Shown: positions 1 to 13,060 of the stretch, piece after piece
Position numbering within the stretch: the first letter of the stretch is position 1
Layout: each line of letters opens with the position of its first letter
Assembly (NCBI RefSeq): GCF_051020985.1
Contig: NC_134999.1
Span: forward strand, 20,155,660 to 20,219,659
DNA: 64,000 bases
Reading direction: 5' to 3'
Origin: Nomia melanderi
Taxonomy: Eukaryota; Arthropoda; Insecta; Hymenoptera; Halictidae
Translations under genes and position numbers: made by a program
The notes under the pieces: model-generated
The model's database searches: none
What the model was told of the DNA's origin: nothing
The model's input: the letters and a program-made list of their open reading frames with translations, nothing else

Positions 1-195
1 GGTCTCTATCTGAAGCTCCTCGTTCTCGTTCGACGTTGAATCCGTCGATTCGCTCGTTTCGCAGTTGCTAAACATATTCCAGATCCAGGTGCGCTGGGGA
101 CAGTTCCTGAAGAACCATAGTCCCTGCGAGAGACACACCAACGCGACGAGCAGAAGGCACCAGCTCAGGTAAAAACGATGAACTTGAAATCCCAT
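1..195 (-). CDS. N-terminal exon of a small secreted protein, cut by the window edge
   Basis: An open frame starts with ATG at 195 and runs leftward to base 1 without a stop (65 codons). The first ~26 residues form a clear signal peptide: a short basic start, then a hydrophobic core around WCLLLVALVCLS. The mature part begins near LWFFRNCPQRTW and has two cysteines 14 residues apart, followed by an acidic Ser/Thr/Glu-rich tail. I do not recognise the family. A secreted peptide or hormone precursor, or a small cysteine-containing secreted protein, would fit, but this is inference. No convincing splice donor lies after the second cysteine, so the exon probably continues beyond the window. The start is chosen because it opens the signal peptide directly. 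Confidence 0.55.
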   Translation of the reverse strand, partial: MGFQVHRFYLSWCLLLVALVCLSQGLWFFRNCPQRTWIWNMFSNCETSESTDSTSNENEELQIET

Positions 196-2700
196 TTCTG
201 GAACGTTCGTCCTCGAGCGGTCCTCCGGGAACGTGAGGAATTAACTGGCGCCGCGGGGAAAGCGGACGAGAAGAATCGTTCAGATATATTCTCGATAACA
301 CTGTGACCGCTCGAGCTCGTTAACCATTTGCGCCGGAAAGACGTGCCACGCGCGTCGAGACGTTTCTATTCCAAAATTCTCAACGATGTCTTTCACACGT
401 TGATAATCTCGTTGCATTAAGCCAGTTAGGTCACTTCGAAATGTATCACTCTATACAAAATGATTAACACTAGATTTTTGAAAGTAACACTAGAATTCCT
501 ATAAAAATTGTAACAATAGATTATTTTGAGTGTCTTCAGACATTCATTACAGTACTGAAATGAAACTATTTACTTTCAAAATCATTTCGAATATTCAATC
601 GAATATATCAATAATTAAACAAAAAAATCGAAACCAGTCATTTTGACTGGTACGGTAGTTCTAGTGTTAACAAAATTATTAGTGTACATGTCAGTGTAAA
701 ATAGGCGAAAACAAAGTTCATCGCAGGAGACTCTGCCAAACTTCTGAATTTATTTCCAGCGCAAGTGGTTGACTAATCACGCGAGACAGGTGTCCAAGGC
801 TCGATTAACGTAATTACTTCGTCTGTCCTGGATATTCGTAAATAGAGGGAACACACGGTCCAACAAGCGTTTAGCGGCTTTCCTTCCCTGTCAGTTTTAT
901 CGAGAACGAGCCGTCGATTGTACCGGGTGTCTTCGAACAGGTGGCACAACTGAAAAGAAGATGGATATCCGTATGAAGATGAATCTACATAAACTGATAT
1001 TATAGCTTGGCACGTTGCCTTCGGCTCGTGCTGAATGTAGCTAAAGTAAGCATTAGTCAACCCTATTCAATTGCAGTTATTCGTATCTCCCGCTGGGAAG
1101 AATCGAAGCTGATAAGCTTTAATACGCGAGTCTATCGCGTAGGCGTAATATTTGCTTGAAGAATATACAATGAATACTGCAGTGTGCCAAGTTTCGGCAA
1201 GCATATACTTGAAAATACAATTCAACCTTTGCAGTTAAGAGTTTTTCACTAAGAATATCGAGCACTCGTTGTTTAGGTACAGTCTTTCCATCTAACAAAC
1301 GAAGTCACACGTGAATTAACCGTTAACGAAGCAAGCTTCACTGAGTCCAGGTATATGACGACAAAGATTATTTTATTATTTGTCTGAATCTCTTTCTCGT
1401 TATCTATTAGTGCTACTATAGTATAGATAATGAAAGTGGATCTCGAGTAATCGAGAGCTAGGAATAAATGTATGTATTTAATCAAATATGGAAACAACAC
1501 GGACAACACGTAAAAAGTACAACTCAGTGCCACGGTGGCCAACACACGACTCTTCCCGCAACTCTCTTACAGGCTCTCCCAAAAATCATTCTCTCGCAAG
1601 CATTCTTCTCACTCGTACTCATCACAAACACTCGAATGCACCCCTGGAAAGCTGGCCCTGCAATCTTGGGTCCGCGACGTTGCAGGCCACTTTCTCTCGA
1701 CCATTTACAACCTGTCGCTCACACTTATTCTTTCATTCACTCTTCTTAAAAATACCTTAACCTACGCTAAAATTCTAGATACTACACTATCACGGTATTC
1801 CTTCGCAAGTAAGCTTGAAACACTTCCCAATTGTTAACGAACAAAGCCTATACCAATATCTCGCACATCGATGCATTACACAAAGTTTCTCAAACATCAG
1901 GTACAAACTTGATTCACACCTATACATTCATCATTTCAATTCGCACTATCATGTCGCAGCCACTATCCTCTCAAGCCGAACTCCTCGAGCACCTCAGTCG
2001 CCAATCCTCTCGTCCCCATGCAGAGATCCCCGTCACGAGCATCGGCCATAAAAACCGCCGACAGAAGCACGCGATTTCAATCCCCCAGATTCGACACGTT
2101 TAATTCCCCCACGGAAGCGTCTCGACGGTCGTTCGACAATTATTCAAAGATTTATTGCCCGGCACCGGGACGCGGGCTTTCCTTTCTTCCCTCGTTCCTT
2201 TTATCCTTCTGCCTGTCCCCGTGTCCCGCGCGATCGTGTCCCGCGAGACTGTAAAACCCGCGCCGCCATAACTTTTCAGCGGTTACAATGAAATAAAGGC
2301 GTCTTACCTACGGAACACGGCGAGCTCCGGTTCACGGACGAACTAGCCCGTACAAACACCGCAATTACTCTGGCGGAAGGAACTCTCTCTCTCTCTCTCC
2401 GGGCTACTCCTTTCTTCCTCTTCTCTTGCCCGTCGTCCCTCTTTTTTCTCTATTCGGGTCAAGAGTGCAGCCCGCTATCTGTTCCCGGGAATTTGTATCG
2501 GGACAAATGTTTTGCGGATCCTCCTCCGTCCGCTGTCCCCGTTTCGACGAGCGTCATTATCTGCTGACGGAGGTCCGAGTTCGATTCCGCCACGTGTTTG
2601 CTAAGCTACCCGCTAATTTCGCGGTGCTGCGTGCTCGGGCAAGTCTAACGAGTGCGTTACAAGCTGCTGGATCATTCTTTCGTAAGTTTTTATGGTGGAC
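196..2700. other. Non-coding flank upstream of the left-edge gene
   Basis: No open frame here has a recognisable domain, signal peptide or convincing splice structure. The stretch holds a degenerate TTAA element (484-670) and a CT microsatellite (about 2383-2399). Part of it should be the promoter and 5' UTR of the minus-strand gene starting at 195, but no clear core promoter was identified. Confidence 0.5.
484..670. mobile_element. Degenerate TTAA element, CTAGAACTACC group
   Basis: Its right end reads GGTAGTTCTAGTGTTAA and its left end TAACACTAGAATTCC, an imperfect terminal inverted repeat. Internally it carries CCAGTCATTTTGACTGG next to the right end, matching in reverse orientation the copy at 15935-16157. 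It has no coding capacity, so it is a non-autonomous element. Confidence 0.6.
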
Positions 2701-3432
2701 CGTTGAATCGTGTCACTATAAGTGGGTCGACTGTCGAGCTAACGTCTGCGGGAACTATTTGGAAGCGTGGAATTTGTTTCGTGCTGGATTGAATATCGTC
2801 GAGAATTCTGATTTCTGCGTGTAGTTTGTGAAGGTTGAACGAGAGATCATTGTTACTAATCTTGAATCGTGTAACGATAAGTGGGTTTCGCTGGATCGAA
2901 TATTGTCGAGAAGAATTCTGATTTCTGCGTGTAGTTTGTGAAGGTTGAATGAGAGATCATTGTTAGTAATCTTGACTGGGATAACAGTAAGTGGGTTTTG
3001 CTGGATTGAATATTGTCGAGAAGAATTCTGATTTCTGGGCGTAGCTTGTGAAGGTTGAATGGGAGATCATTGTTACTGATCTTGACTCGGGTAACGATAA
3101 ATGGGTCGACTATCGAGGTAACGTCTGCGGGAACTATTTGGACGCGTGGAATTTGTTTGGTGCTGGATTGAATATTGTCGAGAAGAATTCTGATTTCTGG
3201 GCGTAGCTTGTGAAGGTTGAATGGGAGATCATTGTTACTGATCTTGAATCGTGTAACGATAAGTGGGTCGACTGTCGAGCTAACGTCTGCGGGAATTCTT
3301 TGGATACGTGGAATTTGTTTCGTGAAACGAGCGAGGTGTTTGGGTTTCGCTGGATGGAATATTCTGAAGAGGAATGCGGATTTCTTAAGTTGTAAACGTT
3401 TAACGGGAAATCATTGTTGCCAATTTTTGACT
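2701..3432. repeat. Tandem array with alternating long (~162 bp) and short (~109 bp) units
   Basis: Five units each contain a GAATTCTGATTTCTG core and a GAGATCATTGTTACT block. Units 1 (2701-2863), 4 (3083-3244) and 5 (3245-3432) carry a ~55 bp block with GTCGACTGTCGAGC that is missing from units 2 and 3. Units 1 to 4 are close to each other and unit 5 is the most diverged. Open frames crossing the array are repeat artefacts. Confidence 0.8.
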
Positions 3433-6400
3433 CGGTCGCTTTGAGGAAGCAATATTGAAGCTAAACATACTTTGATTTGTATTTAATCTAAAAATATAAA
3501 GATTCGAAGTACAGTGATCATCCTCTCCGTCTTCTCGCAACTCTCAGATCCCGACGAAATACAGTCCTCACCATAAAGATCGTGAACACGAACTTCCCGA
3601 CCTGAATATGCAATCACACCACTAATATCTTCTCTATTAACACTAGAATTACCAGATAGTTTGAAATGACCATTCCTAGATTCTTCCTTTAACGACCACT
3701 AAAACGCTGCGAATACCTCCGCGAGAAATTACTAAAGAAGCTGATTAAGTAATACCTGAGCTGAAATTTAAACCAGTTCAAATCAGAGCAAACCCACGTA
3801 TATATCTTTACAAATACACGTTCGAAAGCCAATAGTTAATTACTTAATCCGAATCTGATTTTCAACCAAAACGAAAGTGAAAGCTCGTTCGGCCGGTAGA
3901 AAAGAATAACAATACCATCTCCGTTCCAGCAGAGCCGCAAGATATAAACGACAGCGATAATAATATGATCCTCTAAATAAGAAGTCAAGGTATCATTATC
4001 GCAGGCGTTCATAAAATAATCACCGCATTAATATTCCTCCGGGCAGATTAGATCGAGGAACACAATGAATCAGCCGGCGCGCGGCGCACGGATTTAAACT
4101 CGTGATTTTAAATATCACGGGAGGCGTTTAATTCCTTTTTAATCTCTTTCTTGTTGTCACCGAGGCTGGCAATAAATTTCTACTCGGGCTCCCGTAAAAC
4201 ATCGGACACCCGGGGAACGTACTCAGCGGATTTCCTCGAAACAGTTCTTCATTAGCCTCGGACCAGTGAACGTCGAAAATATTTTGTGGACACGACCGAC
4301 GGCCAACGAAATTGCTTTCTCCCCGCTGTGCATCGACTTCTATCTTCGAGCGGGGACAACTATTTTCTTTGCGTTACCGAACGTTTACGCTCACGACTCT
4401 TACAGTGTTCCTTTCCGACGTCACGTTTTTCCTTGTTCCTTATCTCGCCGTCCCTCGCGTTACGCAATCCGGGGTCATCCGTTGCACAGCACGGCCGAAC
4501 GGCCGTTTCCTAGACGAGATAACTGTGGAAAGCACGAGTGACACGATATTTAGAATATTTCTGTTAAAAGATCGCTGAAGTTGAAATCGCACGAGAAACA
4601 AATTTGTCTCTGATTGGGCGAGGCCAACGGAGGCAACCCATGTTCAATGTAAATCATGCAAAAATGCAATTCGTCGGCCTATCGGTTGTCGTCGACGCAC
4701 GGGTACTCCATCGCTTCGGCCTCTGCAGAGGAATACAGTGAATTCATGGCAGTTTGATTTAGAAATAAGTGACGTAGATTGTTGTTATAACATTTCTTAG
4801 ACCTTTAATCCCCTTCTCAGTACAAACTTTGTATGTTTGGAAGATCTAATAATCTCAAGGTAGTTTTCTTAGGATTCATTGAAATATTTAATATCAGAAC
4901 TGGTGCAATATTGGAGCCTGCAGAGTTCAAAAGGTTAATAGTTTGAGACGAGAGTCCGTTTTTGGAAATGTCCGCTCGAAAAATACCGCGCGATGGCACT
5001 TCTTTCGTTTCAATGCAGAAACTGACGCTTATCTATTTTTACAGAAACAAATTTGAAACAGCGCGATCGATACGTTTCTCCAGTTCTAAGCGAGTAATGA
5101 CAAAAATTAGAAACGAATAATTAGAAGGAAAAGAGATAAATAGCTTCATCCGATTCTACGAACCGATAGACTACTTTTAGGCTGTGTAACGGAGAGGCGC
5201 TATCGCCGATAAAATAAATCATCTTGTGCAACGTTCTTTCCAGCTGCCGACTGATATAATATTTTTACTAAGCACTTTCCTCACGATAACGCGTCGGATT
5301 CGTGGCGAGGCTTATCAACATAATTCAACCTCCTGCGCTGGAAATGAATTCGGGAATTCGATGAAGTCTCGAGCGAAGATTTCTGTTTTCACCTGTTTTT
5401 CGAAGATATGTACGCCAATTTTGTTTACCAATAGTTTTTACAGAGTGATGCGTTTCAGGAGACTCTAGTGCACGTAATGCAACAAGACTATCGATGTCGT
5501 TAACAATTTCGGAATAAAACCTCGACATGCATGTATTCCCAGCGAGAGGTTGATAAATTATTACTCGACGCATTCGAATTCCAAGTAAATATTATTCTTC
5601 TGTAATCAATCATCATACTTAGGAATGAAAATAGACGCGGGGTACGCCTACAATTTCTCTGTTTTTCTAATGAATTATTAACGACAAAGTCGTGTCGATC
5701 GGAGTTGAGAAAGAAATCACGGAGCAGGGGGTTAAATTTACTAGGGAAATTGGAAGCTGTCGGTTTCATAAATGATTTCGTGTATGTAACGCCTGCGTGC
5801 TGTTAGTAATTGCATAATGGGATATTAAAATCGACTAGCCGTATTGGTACCGGTGCGCAACACGATTCATTATATGGTCGGTTGTTTGAAACATGAAATT
5901 TTTATGCTGCGGTATCGTGCGGTGGCCGAAGGAAGGCAGTTAAATCGTGGATGTGTGTACACGTAACCGTTTAATGAACGTATTCGAAAATACGATGTTC
6001 GGTATTAATGGGAACCGTGCACCTAGAGCGGAAACACCTAAATTTATTTTTCATTGTCTAGTTCGCTTCCGTGCGCTATTATTTCGAACGAAACAATTTT
6101 CGCGTATTGATCGTTGCACGCGAAAAATTCATCGTTACTACGCGGAGTTTGAAAAATATATACACCCTGCTGTTTCGCGTCGCTCGCGTTTTAGAGCCAC
6201 CCCTTTGTCCGTCACCGTGGATATAATTTGTATATTTTTTCACGACCGTTTTTACGAATTCAGATAGCGAACGCTGCAGGCCTCGGCCGGCGACTTGCCT
6301 CTTTCACTCGCACTTTCCTTTTTCATTTCTTTTACGTTTATCGCTGTCGCGTTATGCGATGACACTCGAGAATTTACGGAGAAATTTGAAGGAATCCAAT

Positions 6401-7060
6401 TGGAGGTTTTAACGAGGCAACCGATGATAATAAGCAGATTTAAAAAGACCGGTTAAGCAGAGAATCCACTCAACAGAAATAAAAATAATAATTGGTCAGT
6501 GCTCATCCGGAAACCACTCTGACATTCATAACGGTCCGCGAAAGAACCGCGGAGCATCCAGGGCGGAAAATATTGTCCCAATAAACTCGCTATTGCCATC
6601 GCGATGGCGGACTCATCGTAAAATCCGAAGTCCTTATGCTACTTGTGTTTATCATCTCACGAAATACCCACTGTCCAACCTCTGTCGCGTTGAAACACTC
6701 CCCATAACACGATATACAGTACGCAATATAATTGTCAATGTCCCTAAAAAATCGCCAATGATTCATCAAAACTTGCATCCCGAATTCACTGAAGGCTACC
6801 TTCAATCTCGAATTACCAGACACTGAAACACTCCATTCATCTAATGTTCAAACATACTATCAATTCACAAAGCCAATTTAAATCCATCTACAATACTTCC
6901 ATTCTCCCGTTTTCCTTTCAAACGCGCGATACCACTAACCCTTTGCGGAAGATCCTCTGAAATATACAAAACCCTCAACAGAAGAAGCTAAATTACATAA
7001 CAATCACTTGAACAATAGAAAAATAGAAAACTACGTGCTAATCTCATGCGATTCCATTAA
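3433..7060. other. Non-coding stretch
   Basis: No supported gene. It contains a solitary TTAACACTAGAATTACC terminus near 3638, a truncated TTAA element (4789-4938), and at about 5540-5720 a degenerate relative of the element at 52886-53129 that shares the ATTATTAACGACAAAG region. Open frames here lack domain content or splice context. Confidence 0.45.
4789..4938. mobile_element. 5'-truncated TTAA element, GCACTCCAGG group
   Basis: It matches the 3' two thirds of the copies at 27598-27827 and 52214-52423, including GGTGCAATATTGGAGCCTGC and an end of CAAAAGGTTAA. The left terminus and first ~80 bases are missing. Confidence 0.65.
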
Positions 7061-7369
7061 TTAACCCTCTATGGGCCGAATTTTTGTTCACGATTATAAC
7101 AATATCTATGCAGTACAAAATTAATAAATACCCACATATGAATACGAATTAACAATGTATTCAATAGGTTCCATGATTTTATCAAACGAACATATTTCGT
7201 AACTTTCGAGTTACAATGACGTAAAACTTTCACGCCTGAGCGTGTAAAAGTTGCAGTTAACCGATTACCTCATCTTATTCACCACATTGACTGCAAAATG
7301 AAATAACTCAACAAGATGCCAATATACTGATTTGAGACTTCAAAGTTACATGGGCCCACAGAGGGTTAA
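7061..7369. mobile_element. TTAA-flanked MITE-like element, CCCTCTRTGGGCC ends
   Basis: Ends are TTAACCCTCTATGGGCC on the left and GGCCCACAGAGGGTTAA on the right, a 17-bp terminal inverted repeat with one mismatch. About 309 bp long with no coding capacity. I saw only this copy in the window. Confidence 0.75.
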
Positions 7370-9364
7370 ATCATTCGTTTACGACATGGACTTCCAAATA
7401 TGAAAATTTCATCTCGTCGAAACGTCGACATTCGTCCGCAAAGGGCTAAACTTCTCTTGCTGTTCCAAGCATGCGGAAGAAACCCTTCACCAGTGAAAGG
7501 ACACTCTAGAAAAACAATGTCTCGCTCCCAAACCTCGGGCAACGCTGCCAAACGTTGTCAAACATTCGCAAACGCGTGCAGAACCGGCGCATAATTTGAA
7601 GACTCAGTACACAGCATCAAAAGGGCGAGCGGCGTTGCTGCAAAGGTTAAACTTCTGAACCTTTTTCCTGATCACCGAGTATAATTACGCAGGCCATTCC
7701 CGCGGCACTAGGGACCGTTTGAAAGCGACGGCCTCCTCGCACGCGCGTCACCCGGAGGGCCGGCGAGAGAGTCCGTCCGTGTTCTTGTCCCCCGCCCTGC
7801 GGCTATTCAGGAAATGTTCAGCGGGCGATCGTTATTACGTTTAATTGGACGTGAATCGGCGCCCAGGAAAAAGGCCGGACGCGGGCTTTGACGCATTCAC
7901 GGCCGCTGCCAGGCCGAACCGCTCGAGTTTGCGGCGCGCGGGTTCTTTAAACACGGCCTACCCCCGACGGAAGACTTTAAACGCGGCCGACTCGCAAAGA
8001 CCAGCTTCAAGAGCGCGCCTCGAGTACTACTTTTCTTCTAATCTGCAAGTAAGTTGTCGCACCTTTGTGCCGGCGCGCCTGTTACAACACAGCCGTGTAC
8101 ACACGCGCGCGCTGAGACGCTGCTAATAGCGGCCGGCGTCGTTTTCTAGAGGAGACAACCGAATTTCCATAGTTTCTTGGACCTTTCGGTTTTAGGCTTC
8201 GACATCTTGCGCGTCGATGCATTGGATTTGTGGTGTTGAGGAAAGTAAAGTGGATAGAGTCGTTTTCTAGGGGTTAACACGTTCGAGTTTTTCAATGAAA
8301 TAATAAGTTATATTCATTTTTATATATCTTGATATTGTTTCTTTATGTTTTCACTGCTTTGTGACGTATGCCGCCTGACCGTGACCATATATCCATTGAA
8401 AATATTTTCTGACGAACATTGGCGTGTACCACATGTGGTACACGTGGCACGGAACGTGTTAAATGGAGATAATGATGAGATTATGGTGTTTGGGATAGAT
8501 GCGAAGTTGAGAATTCAAGCGGCATGTTTGCATGTTTGAGATTTGAGGAATGTATCTTGAGTGAAGTTGGTTTGGGTGTTATTTTGTAATAGATTCCCTG
8601 ATTTTTTATTATTTGTTGTTGTTAGTTTAGGAATGTTAGTGTGAGTTGAGTTGGGAAGTGTAAAAGAGGATTTTAGGTAATCTCTGGTCCTCTTTAAGGT
8701 TCGAGTGTCGATATTAAATGTATATAACTACTGTTGGTATTTTATCATTTGCTGTGTATTTTGCTAATTGAATTTTATTGAGCGTTCAATTATTTATGTT
8801 AGGAAAAATGATGGAGCTTCCATCGTATCCGCGATGACAGCCGGTGAAAATTAATTTCCGCGGAAATTCGTCTGGAAATTTTCATTTCGAAGATACCCGG
8901 GCCGCGTTGATGAAAATTAGACTGCGTGTTTGCGAGAACTCCCGTTTGCGTTTAAATGAATTTACCTTTCGCGTCGTTTTTCGACGAATGCCGTGACAAT
9001 ATACCGAAAATAATGGGAAAGTTTTAATAAAATGCTGCGGTTGGAAGCGGGCCGGTGATTCTGCGTGTGTATTAAACGAGATGCGGGACGTGTTTCTCCA
9101 GGAAATTTTCATAAAGTCAGTTCTCTCTGAAATTCTTCCATATTTTGAAACTACCTGTCTGTAAACACCGCGTAACACGTATGATGGCACATTGACCTTT
9201 ACAAAGTGTTTATTTTATCTCCGACTCCTGTTCTATTCTCAACTCCCTTGAACTTCTATTGTTTTCACAATCTAGTAGATGTTTCAAAACTTCGGTCTCG
9301 GATCTTCTTCGTTCAACAAATATTTGAACGCTTAAACTCGCAAATTTTCAAATATGCCGATCTT
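7370..9364. other. Non-coding stretch
   Basis: GC-rich segments near 7690-8130 give overlapping open frames on both strands without domain signatures. Apart from the element at 8274-8462, nothing can be assigned. Confidence 0.45.
8274..8462. mobile_element. TTAACACGTTC element with a perfect internal palindrome
   Basis: Left end TTAACACGTTCGAG and right end GGAACGTGTTAA form a short inverted repeat bounded by TTAA. Close to the right end, 8424-8443 is a perfect 20-bp palindrome, GTGTACCACATGTGGTACAC. About 189 bp, no coding capacity. Confidence 0.65.
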
Positions 9365-9957
9365 TAAAATTCTCAAACTTCCAAATTCTCAAATCTTCAG
9401 ACTTGCAGATCATCAAACTTTCAAGTCTCCAAGTTTTTAGATCCTCAAACCTTCAATTTCTCAATCTCCCAAACTCTCGAACTTTTAAATATCCAAACCT
9501 TCAAACACTCGAACTTCCAAATCCTCAAACTCCTAGATACTCAAACCTACAAATCCTCAAACCTCCAAATCCTCAAACTACAAAACATCCAAATCTCAAG
9601 CTTCTCAAACTTCCAAATTCCCAAACTCCCAAACATTCAAATCTCCAAATCCTCAAGCTCCCAAGTATCCAAACCTTAAAACTCTCAAACTGCCAACTCC
9701 TCAACCCCCAGATATTCAAACCTCCAAAGCCTCAAACTCCAAAACATCCAAATCCCAAGCTTCTCAAACTTCCAAGTATCCAAACCTTAAAACCCTCAAA
9801 TTGCCAACTTCTCAACCCCCAGATATTCAAACCTCCAAACCCTCGAACACCGAAACATCCAAATCTCAAACTCCAAACAATCAACCACTCAACCATCAAT
9901 CTCTCCATGACCCAACAAACACAGCCATCAAATTCTGAAACTCAGAAATATTGAAAC
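9365..9957. repeat. Degenerate ~10-bp minisatellite (CTCCAAATCC-like)
   Basis: About 590 bases of variants of CTTCCAAATC and CTCAAACCTC repeated head to tail, with a stronger duplication of about 150 bp around 9600-9860. It is the reverse-strand equivalent of the arrays in gene B intron 1. The long plus-strand frame through it (9403-9954) repeats LPNSQTPK-like motifs and is a repeat artefact. Confidence 0.85.
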
Positions 9958-12041
9958 TCCAAAAACCCCCAGATCATCCACGTTGGCGCTATTAACCAGC
10001 CGTTTTTTCGGCGCGCTTTCGCTCCGTCGGCCCAGCCCATTATTTAAACAAAACCGTGGGCAGAAGTGATTCACTGTCACTCCGCGGGCAAGAAGAGCAC
10101 CGTCGTGGAGAGGGCTGTTACGTCTCCCGGACAAAAAACGCGCCGGCACGGACCAAGTATTCCGCAGAAGCGTAAGAAATATTTTTCCAAAGGATTCCGT
10201 CTGAGTAGAAGTTTGCGCATTATTTCCCGGCTTTCTGGCCCCGGCCACGGCAGAAAGGAAGAGAGGATTTTATCCCGAACTCAGTCATGTGCAACAAAGG
10301 GGTATTGATATGGGCCGTGCTTGTGAAACGGGCCAATAGCTGCGGCCGCCATTGTCACCCGCGGCCAGATCCATACCGGAGATATCTGGTGTATTCTTCC
10401 AACTACAAATTCCCCCGGTCAATTTTTTCTCCCTCGCTCTTCACCGACCCTATCGTCATTACCCATCTTTCCACTTTCTGCCAGTTCGATACGTCGCCGC
10501 CGAAACCGGGGCATTAGCCGTTCCACGCTGCGACAAGGAGAAAATTATTAACACTGGAACTACCGACCCGTCACACTGACTTTTCTTTTTATAAAAGCTG
10601 CACGGATACATTTATTAAAACTCCGACTGATATAACTTTTAACTCACTTGTTACGACATTAACTAATTAAGCGATTCCCGGAAAATCTCCTGAGAATATG
10701 ATTAGATGATACTAAAATAATATGGTATTAATGGTATTTAAAAACGTCTTATTTAAAAAAAAACATAGGCATAGATAATTAAATAAAATACAAACGAATA
10801 GAAACCATATAGCTCACAGTGTACAGGTCATTTCTCTTCTCAGGTCAACGCAACTCGTCGGAAAAACCCAGCAACCCTTGGGCCTGGTCTCCATGAGTCT
10901 CTTTCTCTTTTGTGACTCTCAGAACACTCACTGTCTTAAAACTACGATACTAAAATAATGAAGAACATAGTATTTTAAGTACTCATTAATCTATATTCAT
11001 CGAATCTCTTCAATAACCTTCATCGAGAAATAAAAGAGGTCGCCTGGAATCCATTTTGGTGAAAAACCCCCGGAATAAATAGCAGAAAGAGCGACAAGGT
11101 TATCTGCGAGAGAAATGTCACATGAAAAAAATGATTCTTGCAGGAAGGCTGTCGCGCGGAACGCTAGAAAAAAAAGGCAATTGTTTTCCTTTTGAATTAT
11201 AATCCAGAGCGCGGCGCTTTTGTCGGGCGCGTGTGTCGAGTTAGGACCGACGGGGGGCGCACCCCTAATTCGAAACGGTATGAAAACGGCTTTTAGGAAA
11301 GTTGTTTGTTCCGCGGGGCCGTATCGCGCGGCAGGCCGCGTTTTTATTATTCATTTCTTTAATGGGATGCCCGCATTGTCTCATCTCCTTTCTCCCCAAT
11401 TTTTTCTGTTTCCCCTTTATTTTTCCCCTCAGCCGCCAATTACGAGAAGTGGATTTTCGTTGGCCACGGCGACGAGGAGGGGCAGCTCGCTCCGCGGAGA
11501 TTCCATTTTACGCGGGATCAAACTGTTTAATGTAATTACACGGAATTAAATCGCGCAGCGCAAATATCGCCGTGGGGTCGCGCGCCGCTCGGAACAGATC
11601 GAGTTCGGTATAATTAATATCCGAGGGTATTAAATGAATTTTGAATGTTTAAAAGCTTGTCTCTCCGGCGTGTTCTTCTCGGCGCAAGACACCGCTGCAA
11701 CGGGATAACTTGAAATTGATCAGGTCGTTCTAATAATACGCCGCCGCGACGAGAAACCAATAACGAATTAAATATTTCAACGCTGCCTCTTGAATCGTTC
11801 AACGTTGCCCTACGTTCTTCGCCGTTTTCACGGCGAGTGTGGAATTTCGGAAACGAGGAAGTACGTTCTCCGCTTCTTGGATAAGGGAAAAATGTGGAAA
11901 TAGTGAATAACGAGATAATAAAGAATCTTCGCGTTTTTAACGAGCGCGAGGAGAATATTACGAATTATTGTTATGAAGTTATTAGGGTTCGAAGGTCAGA
12001 AACGTTTCATACAAAATTGTATGATATAGTTTAGGTTAAAG
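9958..12041. other. Non-coding stretch
   Basis: No supported gene. A lone TTAACACTGGAACTACCG terminus lies near 10549. Other open frames are short and compositionally driven. Confidence 0.45.
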
Positions 12042-12444
12042 ACCAACCCTTTGCACTCCGCAGGCTCCTTAGCACTCCAGATGGTTTTGTAATCTATCAG
12101 CAACTGCAACTAGTTTTTATAGTATCCATAGGGAAAATGAAAAATGCTGTAACATTTCTTAGATCTTTTATTTTCCTTCTTAGTGCAAAATTTGGATGTG
12201 TGAGAAATCTAATAATTTTAGGGTTGTTTCTATAAGATTCATTAAAATATCTAATATTATTTCTGGTGCAATATTGAAGCCTACAGAGTTCAAAGGATTA
12301 ATATGTGAAATATTAAAATAAAACAGCCTCTTTCTTCGATTTATGTACGATTTCTCGTGAAGCCAGTTTCAAGAAATGTTAACTATATTTCATTGGAAAG
12401 TGTTGGGTATTTTTGGTAGAAATCTCTTGGAGTGCAAAGGTTAA
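12042..12444. mobile_element. Composite of two TTAA elements (one inside another)
   Basis: The outer element begins CCAACCCTTTGCACTCC and ends GGAGTGCAAAGGTTAA at 12444, the termini of the GCACTC group. A copy of the GCACTCCAGG group occupies about 12066-12301 and ends CAAAGGATTAA. The outer element's internal sequence resumes afterwards. This is the same nesting as at 27520-27981. Confidence 0.65.
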
Positions 12445-12899
12445 AGTATAGATTCTATATGTTATATCTAATACTTAATTCAACTACAATACAGCTAAAT
12501 ATAGTAACTTTCAATTTCGTGTAATAAAATAAATAATAATACAGAATCGTTTCTAATTCTCCTTCTACACAGTTATTTATTATATATTTTATTATATTAT
12601 TTCTTACATTTACATTTTGTTCGTGGTGTGCAGAAAGAGAATGGAAAAATGACTCGCGTTTGAAAAGACGGGGCCTATTTCTGAGAGAGTCAGCGTGAAA
12701 GTGTTAAGAGGAATGATTGATCAACCTGGAGCTCTCTGTTGTCAGTGTCCGACGACGCGAATTAACATAACGAAATCCGTGCAGAAGTGGATGTTGTTAC
12801 GTCCGTGACACGGTATTCAAATGACGAACAGATTGTGGGTCAGCGTTGAATATTTTATGAGTTGTTTGGACGGCAAAGGTGAATTTATTACATAAACAC

Positions 12900-12901
<2 letters not shown>

Positions 12902-12936
<35 letters not shown>

Positions 12937-12938
12937 AC
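12902..12938. repeat. CA microsatellite
   Basis: About 14 uninterrupted CA dinucleotides followed by an interrupted tail ATACACACC. Confidence 0.95.
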
Positions 12939-13060
12939 CCAACAGTTCGCGACATGATACTTGATGTTAACGTGATAAGATGGTTCGTTACGCGCTGGGA
13001 AAATTTACAACCCGCTCGGTTACAACGTCCCCGTGAAATAATAATTAAAGGATCGCACGG

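Noticed and set aside
2426..2824. 132-codon plus-strand open frame
   Set aside because: Starts in pyrimidine-rich sequence and ends in the tandem array; no recognisable protein feature.
9403..9954. 183-codon plus-strand open frame rich in L, P, N, S, Q and T
   Set aside because: It is the translation of a 10-bp minisatellite.
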